Positions 49,701 through 61,700 of a stretch of 64,000 bases of DNA are shown one piece after another. The DNA is taken from contig NC_134983.1 in assembly GCF_050947335.1 (NCBI RefSeq), positions 2,170,001 to 2,234,000 of the forward strand, read 5' to 3'. The number at the start of each line of letters is the position of its first letter. Positions within the stretch are counted from its first letter, which is position 1. The stretch is from Megachile rotundata. Taxonomy: Eukaryota > Arthropoda > Insecta > Hymenoptera > Megachilidae. Below the pieces are notes generated by a model that had not been told where the DNA came from, made no database searches, and was given only the letters and a program-made list of their open reading frames with translations. The translations under genes and the position numbers were made by a program.

Positions 49701-52700
49701 TTTCCCTTGCTTGCATTAATATGTGTCTCACCGATACTCGATGTTCGTCGGCTTTGTAAACGATCGGATATAGCCTTTGACTGTTTATTAATTTTTACTC
49801 TTACGACAAAGATGTTTTTCACATTTACGAACACCATACTGTATATGTACAATGTCGCAGTTAACACTATGGTATTTTTTGAACAGTGGGTATAGACGAA
49901 CCCTTTGAGGTACAAACGAAAGTAAAGGTGGTACAAACCTCCACAGGCGAAGAGGAAACAGCACCCCCAAGAAAATTTGAAAAATTCCCAAAATTGACGA
50001 AGTTACCTCTAGGGGATTTTTTTCAAAATGCGGTACAAACGAACCCTTTGAGGTACAAACGAAAGTAAAGGTGGTACAAACCTCTAGAGACGAATAGGAA
50101 ACAGCACCCCCAAGAAGATTTAAAAAATTCCCAAAATTGACGAAGTTACCTCTAGGGGATTTTTTTCAAAACGCGGTACAAACGAACCCTTTGAGGTACA
50201 AACGAAAGTAAAGGTGGTACAAACCTCTAGAGACGAATAGGAAACAGCACCCCTAAGATGATTTGAAAAATTCCCAAAATTGACGAAGTTACCTCTAGGG
50301 GAATTTTTTTCAAAACGCGGTACAAACGAACCCTTTGAGGTACAAACGAAAGTAAAGGTGGTACAAACCTCTAGAGACGAATAGGAAACAGCACCCCCAA
50401 GAAGATTTAAAAAATTCCCAAAATTGACGAAGTTACCTCTAGGGGATTTTTTTCAAAACGCGGTACAAACGAACCCTTTGAGGTACAAACGAAAGTAAAG
50501 GTGGTACAAACCTCTAGAGACGAATAGGAAACAGCACCCCTAAGATGATTTGAAAAATTCCCAAAATTGACGAAGTTACCTCTAGGGGAATTTTTTTCAA
50601 AACGCGGTACAAACGAACCCTTTGAGGTACAAACGAAAGTAAAGGTGGTACAAACCTCTAGAGACGAATAGGAAACAGCACCCCTAAGAAGATTTGAAAA
50701 ATTCCCAAAATTGACGAAGTTACCTCTAGGGGAATTTTTTTCAAAACGCGGTACAAACGAACCCTTTGAGGTACAAACGAAAGTAAAGGTGGTACAAACC
50801 TCTAGAGACGAATAGGAAACAGCACCCCCAAGAAGATTTAAAAAATTCCCAAAATTGACGAAGTTACCTCTAGGGGATTTTTTTCAAAATGCGGTACAAA
50901 CGAACCCTTTGAGGTACAAACGAAAGTAAAGGTGGTACAAACCTCCACAGGCGAAGAGGAAACAGCACCCCCTAGAACATTTGAAAAATTCCCAAAATTG
51001 ACGAAGTTACCTCTAGGGGAATTTTTTTCAAAACGCGGTACAAACGAACCCTTTGAGGTACAAACGAAAGTAAAGGTGGTACAAACCTCTAGAGACGAAT
51101 AGGAAACAGCACCCCCAAGAAGATTTAAAAAATTCCCAAAATTGACGAAGTTACCTCTAGGGGATTTTTTTCAAAACGCGGTACAAACGAACCCTTTGAG
51201 GTACAAACGAATGTGAGGGTGGTACAAACGGGTACAAGCGACTAGGAATCAGCACCCGCAAGAAGATTTGGAATATCTCAAGAAATGGCGAAGTTACCCC
51301 TTGGGGGTACTTCCGAAAGGCGGTACAAACGCACCCCTTGGGGTACAAACGGGTACAAACGACTAGGAATCAGCACCCGCAAGAAGATTTGGAATATCTC
51401 AAAAAATGGCGAAGTTACCCCTTGGACGTACTTTCAAAACGCGGTATAAACGCACCCCTTGGGGTACAAACGAAAGTGAGGGTGGTACAAACCTCTACGG
51501 ACGTCCCTTTTTATGATGGCTTTGAAAGAATTAAAAAATGTTAAAGTGGGGTGCTGGGGTATTTTTCACCCCCTAGTAACTTTTCACCCCTTGGGGTACA
51601 AACGAAAACAAAGGTGGTACAAACGGGTACAAACGATGCTAAATACGATGCAATTGAAAGAAATAAAATTTTTGAAAGTCGGGTGCCAGGTTCAGGTAGG
51701 TCACTCGAGAAGGATAAATAATTAATTTTCTAAGAAATGTACATGTGCATGGTGCGCGTGGCACGTGGCACATGCTCTGAGATTCCAAGTAAAACGCAAA
51801 TTAATAAGTATTTAATGCAATTGCGGTATGTCGGCGAATCCTGGTGCGCACTTCGGCGAATAAGAAAGAATACATTCTTCGGCGACGTCTCTTGACGAGT
51901 AATTTCTGGAAACGCGTACAAAGGTGTGGACCGCTCGGTTTGCTGGCGAATACCGATAAGGGCCGGCGAGTCGTCGGTGTTGGCACGCGGCTAGGCGGCG
52001 CGGAGGTTCGATCACAGAGAGCGGGCGGCATCGTAAGGTTCGGCAGTTCGGCCGTAGAGGGATGGCCGCGAAACAAAGATTGACGGAGGGCACGTGGTCG
52101 ATTTTTCGAGAAATCGGCGTGGTTGCTAGGAGACGTCGTAGGGGAATGAACAATATAAAATGAACGAGGGCTCCTCGAGGACCGCACTTCGTTTTTATAA
52201 TTTGCACAGTCGACTTCACGTTTACATTTTGTACGATTAAGTTACTTAAAAAATTCTGAAAATCGACAATTATTTGTATGTAATTTGAAGGAGAAAATTA
52301 CCTGGTATCATTTCGTATATTCCGCATAATTTTCCAATAAAACATTTAAAAGCTATGTTTATATAATATTTGCTTATAATTTTTATTCACAGAAAATACA
52401 GGTGAAGTTTCACATACAAAACTGGGAAACATTATACGAAAAACAAAAAAGTCCGAAGTCATTTTATATTTATCTTAAAACTTTTTAAACAAGTGTAAAA
52501 AGTGTGTTATTATAATTCTTTCTCTTATTTATTGTACTGACTATTTTGGTAAAGCGTCGGAATATATTATGTGATTCAACCATAGAAGTGCACTGAATGG
52601 TATTTTATTTATATAAAATAATTTTATTATTAAAGTTTATTATTTGTACAACACCTCCTAAGTAAAACACATCATTTTTTATAAATTAGATGATGTGTGG

Positions 52701-55700
52701 ATTTTCGCTAAATCCAAATTTTCTAAATTCTCACATATTTTAGAAATTTTTAAATTTCCAATTTTTCAAATTTTCCAATGCTTATAAGTCTCTAATTCTT
52801 AAATATTCAAATCTCCAAATTTCTAATTCTCTAAATTTTCTATAAATTCATTAGATTTTACAGTTTTAAAAATTCTTCAAATTACAGAAGTTATAAAATT
52901 TTCAAATTGTCGAATTTGAAGAACTTTTTCTAAATCAAATTTAACAAGATCTGTTTGCACTTACCGAAATTGCTGAGATGCAGAAAAATTCATAATAATA
53001 TAATTTGTTTGGCTATTAGACACCATAAAAAATATGTATTTATTAGAGTCTCTGACAATAAGTATCGCTACAACATTGTATTAAATATGTATTGCTCACA
53101 AAATTGTGGAGGCATTCCATTCTGCTACTTACTGTTTGTATACAGACACAGGATTACATAATTTCTCTTCCATTTTGGGAAATCAAATATGTGAACCTGA
53201 AAATTTCAGATTTTTTCGATGCAGGACTTTTCCAATTTTTAAACTTCAAGATTAGCCAGAAGTAAATTGAAATTTTTAATGAAATGCTTAAATTTCTAGA
53301 TTTTCAACGGTCCGAAATTTGAAATTTCCAAAGTTCTACGTTTGTAAACTTCAAAATTTCTAAATTTGAAAGTTTGGTTTACTATATTCACTCTCTGAAT
53401 ATTCACGATCCTTACAAGGGACATTACCCAATCGCCAATCGCCGATTTTGGTGCGTTTTGAGTATGATATAGAACGCAAAAAAATATTTGACACGTATTT
53501 TTTTTATCGGCCATCGTCCATGCTGAAGGGGTGAAAATGGCCCCCAAAGTTGGGGTTGCAAAACATATTTTCTCGAATATTTCAGGAGCTATTAGGCCTA
53601 GACAAAAAATTAAAAGTGCAAATTTTTCTGTTTTAGAAGGCCAATAATATGGCCTAAGTGGATTTTTGAAAAATTTATTTGTTTAAAAAATATGTTAAAA
53701 ATTAACATTATTTTGTAAATTTTTTTAATGAAACTTTGTACTATTTTGATCAAATTTTGCACATGTAGACTATAGGTCAAAAGACAAAATACGGATAAAT
53801 TGGAATTTTTAATTTCGCTTGTGGAAAAAATATTATTGTCGTTGAAGTTATACATACATTTTATACCTTCCGTTCGGTGCACAACTGATTTCTGTTGTAA
53901 TATCTTCATAATGATGTTGAATACGTGCAATTAAAGGAATTACATCTGTTGATTAAGAATTGCTTCACGATTGTAAAATATATATTATTAGATTGGGTAA
54001 CTTTGAAAATATCACTTTTTTAATAATTTTTTAATTTTTTAAAATTTTGATAAGAAATATCATATCGCCAAATAAAACTTTGACAGTTTTAAGTATTAAA
54101 AAATCGCTACTGGATTAATACAACCTTCTGATGTATGTGGTTATAGAACATGGAAAAATTTCGCGCATTAAATATTAAATCTTTTGTCTACGTTAGATTT
54201 ACAAATTAACGTACGGGCATGGGACATAATTATCAAAATGTGTCCTTTAATTCATAATCAATTGTCCGCACCTAGGTATAAAAAACTGTTTAAGTACGCA
54301 TGGTACAGTATGGTTGCATCAGAAGTAGATTGGAACATTTTGATAATCCCGTTGACTTTAGTTTCAATCAAATTAAAACTATGACACTTTTACAAAATAT
54401 ACGCTGACAAATACTGATATCCGTTTCGATTTCATAATGCATAACATCATTACATCTTTTACGTTTACTACCGTTTATAATACATTAGAAATTCATTTCA
54501 AAATAAAAGACATAATTTTGAAAATTACAAAAAGACTATAATTTCAGTGTTACTATATATCTTACAATCCTCCGTGCGTCGAATACTGCCACCAGTATGC
54601 GCCCATAACGCGGATCAAATGCGATATATGACTCGAACGACATATTTTTATAGAGGCACCTTTGGACCTTCAAATTCTTTTTTTAAATAAGTTAGTGTAA
54701 AAAATGTAATATAATACAATTTCCAGAATATTACGTATAGAAATCAGTTGTGCACCGAACGGAAGGTATAAAAATAATTTTCAGAAAAAAAAATACACCG
54801 ACTTCGAAATGCACTAAAAAGTATAAAATAATTTCTATTTCCTAATGAAGTAATTTCTATTTCTTTGAATCCTACAATTACGTCACAGATATGAATGAAA
54901 CCTATTTACTCGTTAGATAGTATATTAAATACATTTCAAATTTCAACCTTTTCGGAGGCGGCGCATAATTAAAAGATTTTCTTGAACATGTCAACCTTTG
55001 GACAGCCAAACATAGGCAAAGCTTGTATAGCTATTTTTTTTCTATACATATAATCCGACAGCACACCGCGAAGTAGGTGTTAATGCGTATAGAATGTAAC
55101 TATGGTCTATCTAGCCCTTTGCGAACGGGACGGTTCGAAGTGAACCGTACCGTGGGGCCGAGCTCCTGCCGCGATAGTCATTAAAAATTGCCAGCGCATA
55201 TTTCTGTTTAAACGCGGTTTTCGTTCATAGCATTCCAAGTCAAATTCCGGACATATTGTATGTACATGCACAGATTTACGCGCATGCACACATGTACGCG
55301 TTTCTCGGCTCTATCAGTTGTTTTCGCGGAACGCATAGTTAAGTTTCTCGGCCATAGCCACGCATTTACGTAGGACACATATATGCGTTTCTCGGCTCAA
55401 TCAATTGTTTTCGCCAAACGCATATATGAGTTCTTCAGCCAATTTGATGATTTACGCAGAACGCATATATGCGGCGGTAGTCCGCAAAGGGATAGATTCA
55501 TAGAGTATGCGACGGAAAGACTCGATCGCCGCATATGCTATAAAGATAGAGTCCATCTGCCGCAAATTTGGTAATTCCCGCGTCGTGGGCTCCGTTTATA
55601 GGTTCTTAGAGCCATGGCTTCCACATGCGAACGAAGTCAATTCAATTTCATTTATATCAGAAACGTTGCGAAATGAAGATGCAGTCGTTACATTTACGTA

Positions 55701-58700
55701 TATTACTAGATATATCTATAATGGTACGTATTCTTTCTCAGGATTTATTAATTTCCTATACGCCATGCCACAATCAACTGGTTATTGGCAGCAACGTTTA
55801 CTGAGGTATTTTTAATTTTGCGCCGCCTTCGAAAAGGTTGAAATGTATTTAATATACTACCTAACGAGTAAATAGGTTTCATTCATATCTGTGACGTAAT
55901 TGTATGATTCAAAGAAATAGAAATTACTTCATTAGGAAATAGAAATTATTTTATACTTTTTAGTGCATTTCGAAGTCGGTGTATTTTTTTTCTGAAAATT
56001 ATTTTATTTCACTTTAGTGGAATGAGGAGAATTGTATAGGATACTGTGAGACAGTTCTTCCGGGCTTTTTTTTGTCTGCGTAAATGCCATGAACATAATT
56101 AAGTAAAAGATAACATGGATATTCGTTTTTCAACTTTTTTTGCAACAATAATCCTTTGCAACTAAAAAATGAAAAAATTTTTGATAATGGTATCAATGGG
56201 GAGTTAGACTCCACAAGATGCGAACGGCTTTGTTCCGATCGGACCACCCACCTAGGAAAAACCGCCGAACATGCATAGAAAAAATAATCCTTTGCAACTA
56301 AAAAATAAAAAAAATGTTTGTTAGAACGGTAGGGAGACTGTACCAAGCAATGGGAATAATACACCAACGTCAACGTGAACTCATCTTGCTGCATAAGTTG
56401 CGTGTCAAAGCGGCAAAGCTTAGTTAGTGTTTTGGTACAGTGCATTGTAATTGCCCTTTCTTGTCTTTCCCGTGCATAGCACGGGGCGTTCCACTAATAA
56501 TAATAACAATAGTTATTCGCTAATATCACGAAAACTAAAGTTTTCCGTCAATTATGCATAAGGAAAAACTCGTTTAGAATCATGCTACTAATAACGTATT
56601 AGAAGGACATAAAAATCGTTCGAAGTTGGCTTCAAAAGTTAACAACAATTTCTGTAATATCTCGAAAACAAAAGCTTTCCGTCAATTTTGCAAGAGGAAA
56701 AAGTTGTCCAGAACCACGCCCCTAACAACATATTCAAAGGACATTAAAATCGTTCGAAGTTGATTTCAAAAGTTGACAACAATTTTTGCTAATATCTCGA
56801 AAACTAAACATTTCCGCGAAATTTGTATATGAACAAAATTGTTCAGAACCATGCCCCTGACAACATATTAAAAGGACATTAAAATCGTTCGAAGTTGATT
56901 TCAAAAGTTAATAACAATTTTTTTCGCTAATATCTCGAAAACTAAACATTTCCGCGAAATTTGTATATGAACAAAATTGTACAGAATCATGTCCGCGATA
57001 AGATATTGAAAGCGCATTAAAATCGAGAAAAGTTTATTTTAAAAGTTGCCGGTTTTTCTGCAATAACAACAGTTTGCAATTAAAAAATGAAAAATTTTTT
57101 GATAATGGTACCAATGAGGAGTTAGCACCTACCATATGCAAAAGGTTTCATTCCGATCGGTCGATCCAGCTAGGCGCAATGCGCGAACATACATAGGAAA
57201 AAGAAAAAAAAAAAAGTACTGATCGAATTGAGTAACCTCCTCCTTTTTCGAAGTCGGTTAAAAATGTACGTATAACTTCAATGACAATAATATTTTTTCC
57301 ACAAGCGAAATTAAAAATTCCAATTTATCCGTATTTTGTCTTTTGACCTTTAGTTTACATGTGTAAAATTTGATCAAAATAGTACAAAGTTTCATTAAAA
57401 ATATTTGCAAAATAATGTTAATTTCTAATATATTTTTTAAACAAATAAATTTTGCAAAAATCCACTTTGGCCATATTATTGGCTTTCTAAAACAGAAAAA
57501 TTTGCACTTTTAATTTTTTGTCTAGGCCTAATAGTTCCTGAGATATTCGAGAAAATATGTTTTGCAACCCCAACTTTGGGGGCCATTTTCACCCCTTCAG
57601 CATGGACGATGGCCGATAAAAAAAAATACGTGTCAAATATTTTTTTGCGTTCTATATCATATTCAAAGCGCATTAAAATCGGCGATTGGGTAATGTCCCT
57701 TGTTAGTCAAAAGTCCACAATTGTCTTACAGCGAATTTAAGCGAAGTCTCTTTTCCCTACACCGCACTTTTAGTAGGGTTACTTAGCATGTTCAACAATG
57801 TATATATGTACATATGTTATATATATATGTCCTTTACGTTTAATCTCAGTTTCTTCACACATGCTACAGGAAGAAAAATATTTTTGTCTCTTTATAACTG
57901 ATTCTGTTTCTCTGACATTCAATCAATCCGAATTCACGTTCATTTTTTCGTATTGTAGGGTTGACTCTCCATTACAGGAGCAAACGACGCGGATTCGTTT
58001 ATTATACGATGGGTCAGATAAGAGAAGTGGCTCGTCATTTTTATCACAAGGAATTACAGATTGAGCTGGTGCGAGAAGAAGTCCTTTTCGACACCGTGCA
58101 CGTCACATTTCAGCTTACCTTTGATAACAGGGCCTTTACTCAAGCTTCTCTGACGATGACGCGCGAAGAAAAACATCTGCCAATTGGTGCCTCCGTTTTA
58201 TTTGAGATTTTCCCTTTTTGCATCGTTTTCGGGTAAATATAGTTTATTTATAATACTATTGTACATAGAGTGTATTCAAATTTTAAAAATTTCTAAATCT
58301 TCTAACTCTATGCACTATTATTTTCAACGTTTAACAAAGATTGCGCTGCCTTCAGAAACGTAATATGCCATTTTCTGAGACAGGATTATTAATTTTAAAA
58401 TATCTCAATAACTATTAATTCTGGATCCTATCTCATTTAACACCTTTTCATACAAAATTTTGTTCTTTTCTTACGTCCAAGATAAAATGTTAGGTATTTA
58501 ACTGAAAAAGATTAAAGGTAAAAATAAAGCAATTACAGCACTGCGTGTGTCCATGCCTTTGTTTGGGAAAATTTGTTGTACAATTGATATATGAGTTATT
58601 TGTCATTATCAAAATTTACTTTGTATATTTGAAAAATTGCTACACGTTTAAATAATATATTATCATATTTGAAATAATACTCGATCTAATTCAAGTAATA

Positions 58701-61700
58701 CTTGAGGATAATCTTACAGTTTGTTCCATAAGAGCGTGGACGCGATATCTGAGTGCAAGTAAATATATTCTATAAAAAAGTTGTATAGGTCGAAAATACA
58801 TTTAAATAACTAATTTAAAGAACTAAACGCACTTACTTAATAATGTGTCTAATTACGACCATTAGCGATTGTTCCTGTACAACGTCTGGGCACACTTGCA
58901 ACCAGCTTTGCAGCGTATGAGACAGGAAGAGATTTGCATATTTCTCGAACACGGCGAACTAACGTCTTCAATTTTAAAACACGCTTTCTTCAGAGTTTGT
59001 ACTTCATGAGAGACCGAACATTTTCGATTGAATGGGCATCAGAGGACTAAGATAGCTAATCCAACATGTTGACACCATTCGCTGCTTTCTATTTTGTACA
59101 AAGGCGGTTTCGGTGTTAGGAGTTCTTGTCCTCTTAAAGTATCCAATGGTCTCTAGCTCTTTTAAACCAATGTTTTATCGATATTAAGAGACCCGTGTAG
59201 TACAGTTTAATCATCTTTTGAATATTTAAATTATTCCTAAAAACATATAAAGTTCCGTAGCTTGCTTCGAACCACGATTAGGGAGAATATTGACATAATT
59301 TGTCACTTTATAATATTGTACCCACTTATTTACAAATTCGCGAGATGTGTGCAAATATTTTGCTGCATTTCTAACATTCATTGTCGGCCCTTTCGGGTGC
59401 TAACGCAAGGATACTGCTTCGAATCATTTAGCATACAGGGTGTCTCACAACTCGTATAACTCCCGGAAAGGGCTGGTAGAGGATGTGATTTTAAACAAGA
59501 TTTTCCTTTGCGGCAATCATCTCAAAATAATTTGAACTGCTCAGTGACAGAAGTGATACTAAGAGAATTGGAAGGCTATTGCATATTAGAGAAGAGATTG
59601 TATATTTGGACAGACGCAATGTTTATTGCACAGGGTATCAAATTTCACAGATATTGTGGAACAGACTATACCACAATCTTTTATATAAAATTATTTGTTA
59701 TTTTATTCGAATGACTCGTATTAGATTGAAAATGATTATTTTTATTGGGCACGAAACGAAGTTATTTTTTCTATGACGTTTCTAAAGAGATAAACCTTTA
59801 GCTGAAATAACTTATTAATTTATTTTATTATTTTTTATTTTGTTTCACAAAAAAATGCGCTTAAACTGAGTTTAGACAAAGTTATTTACTTCAGGCTAAT
59901 AAATATGCAAGGTGAAGTGGGGTAAGTGCAGACTGGTTTTTGTAAAGTTGGTATTTAAACGAAAGTATTTTCAGTCTGCTATGTAAATACTTAACGCTGT
60001 CGATATCGAACGCTTTGCACAATTACTTCTATTTAGTTAATATTAACTAGGACCTTAATTTTCCTTGTACATTTTGATTTTGATAGGAAATTGTTTAAAA
60101 TGTCAACTACTCTGCCCTTTTCCCGAAAATGGGGTAGGAGCGTAACTTGAAGTTAAAAATACTTTGAAACTTTATTTCATGTGCAATGGGGCAAGGGTAG
60201 AATTATTAACAAATTTGCTATAAAATGCTTTTTACTGCATTATGCAAGTACTCTATACTGCAAACATGTATTCTTAGCTGAAATATAAAAGGGGATATAG
60301 TGAAACAAAACAAGGAAACAAACATACTAAATGGAGAAATTTCGCTCATATTGAAATAAAAATAGCCTATATACGCACTTGCTCCGTTTACGAACTTACC
60401 CTACTTCACCTTATTGTGATTCAAGATTTTTTCCTCAAGTGCATTTTTATTCTGTTAGCATTTATATTATTATTTTGAATAAATAGAATAAAATGTAGGA
60501 CAAATTATTTATCTTTAAAGATTTCAACTCCTTTTATATCGCAAGAAGCATTTTATTAAAGATAGCACGAATTTTTTCTGGGGATTAAGATTTAAATTAT
60601 TCCGACAATTTTAATATACAGAATTTAATTAAATTCTTGGTTTTAGGTCAGACATGATCGTAAGAAGTATTGGAAATTCGTTGATGGTGATATTACCTGA
60701 TCTTGTTGGTAAAAAGATAACCCATTTTTTCGACCTCGTTAGACCATTAATTGCGTTCAAATTTCATTCAGTAAGAATAACCATTGAATTTTTATTTTCA
60801 TTGAATATGTTTCTTATTGTGGTGACAATTAATTGAAATGAAATAATTTTCTTCTTTATTACAGATTTTAAATAGAACGAATAATATTTTTGAATTGGTA
60901 ACGGTAGAACCGATTCTAACAGAACGACCACCTGATCGACAGAGAGAAGAACTTATATTGAGTGACGAGCTTGATTCGATCGATGATAGAACATTACGAT
61001 TAAAAGGTATTTTTTTTTCCAATTTGTAATCAGTTTTTTGTTTCCTGCTAAACCTACTATCGAAAAATGCACACGTAATTTGAAATTAAAAATAAAGTAG
61101 GAAAATAATTAGAAAATATAAACTAAATATAAATTAATATATAAATAATTAATTAATATCTATTTAATAAATTTTGTAATTTGAAACAGAAAACTTGTGA
61201 ATGGGTCAAATTACCTGTATGGTAACTTTAGTGTTAAATTATAAAAATAAACAAAATATCATTTAATTTCAAGTTAATGTCAACTAATAATAATTTTCTT
61301 TAGGTCAAATGATATACATGGATAACTGGAAGATGATGATGTATCTTGGTACTCCTGTTATGCCAGATTTGAATGCACTGATCGCAACAGGTCTTTATAT
61401 AAATGACCTATCAATGCATGACTTTAGCAGGTCCAGTATAATTATTAAATTTTATTTAGTTAAAGTTGATTCGAAATTCGGCTCAAAACTTCACTCAAAC
61501 TTTATACATATAAATTATATGTACCTACGAATTCTTTACAATAGTTTGTAACACTCTGATGTACGACGGCTTGCATTGAGTTGTGTGTACCTTTTGATAC
61601 AGTTTGTGAGGATTTCGCTCTGATATTAATGTATTTCTTCATAAAAGATAGTATAGTGGATGCCTCACGATCCTCGATTACAATCACCGTTTACTTTTCT

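Larger units (their letters stand above)
45367..51709. mobile_element. 6.3-kb foldback-type element with tandem-repeat inverted ends
   Basis: Both ends share, in inverse orientation, CTCGAG, then (T/A)..CCTACCTGAA, then GCACCCGACTTTCAAAAATT and about 100 bp more. Each inverted end then becomes an array of ~143-bp units: about 5 on the left (45410-46190) and 13 on the right (49884-51690). The 3.7-kb middle has no transposase I recognise, but it holds direct repeats of its own (46555-46750 resembles 49690-49860), an inner inverted pair (46743-47030), and an older insertion end at 48221-48282. Subterminal tandem arrays in inverted ends are typical of Foldback/Galileo-type elements. This class assignment is inference. 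Confidence 0.72.
53415..57702. mobile_element. 4.3-kb DNA transposon with ~440-bp inverted ends
   Basis: Ends CAAGGGACATTACCC... at 53415 and ...GGGTAATGTCCCTTG at 57702 are exact complements. TTA flanks both (53412-53414 and 57703-57705), a 3-bp target duplication. Arms pair from about 53415-53860 to 57265-57702 with few mismatches, including TTGCAAAACATATTTTCTCG and CCATCGTCCATGCTGAAG. The middle holds a broken transposase-like C-terminus (54184-54410), two further inverted pairs, a 43-bp minisatellite, a ~135-bp tandem array and a foreign repeat end at 57201. A TTA duplication fits PIF/Harbinger among others. The class is not established. Confidence 0.85.

Noticed and set aside
49884..51690. 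CRISPR-like regular array
   Set aside because: Regular spacing, but units are contiguous ~143-bp tandem copies without unique spacers, in a eukaryotic intron and inside transposon ends.
51801..52219. Overlapping minus-strand frames of 128 and 135 codons
   Set aside because: They overlap in different frames within a GC-rich island, where stops are rare by composition. Products are Arg/Pro-rich with no domain.
56014..56445. 143-codon minus-strand open frame
   Set aside because: It translates a repeated non-coding tract (TTTGCAACTAAAAAATGAAA occurs twice inside it), so the apparent length comes from the repeat.
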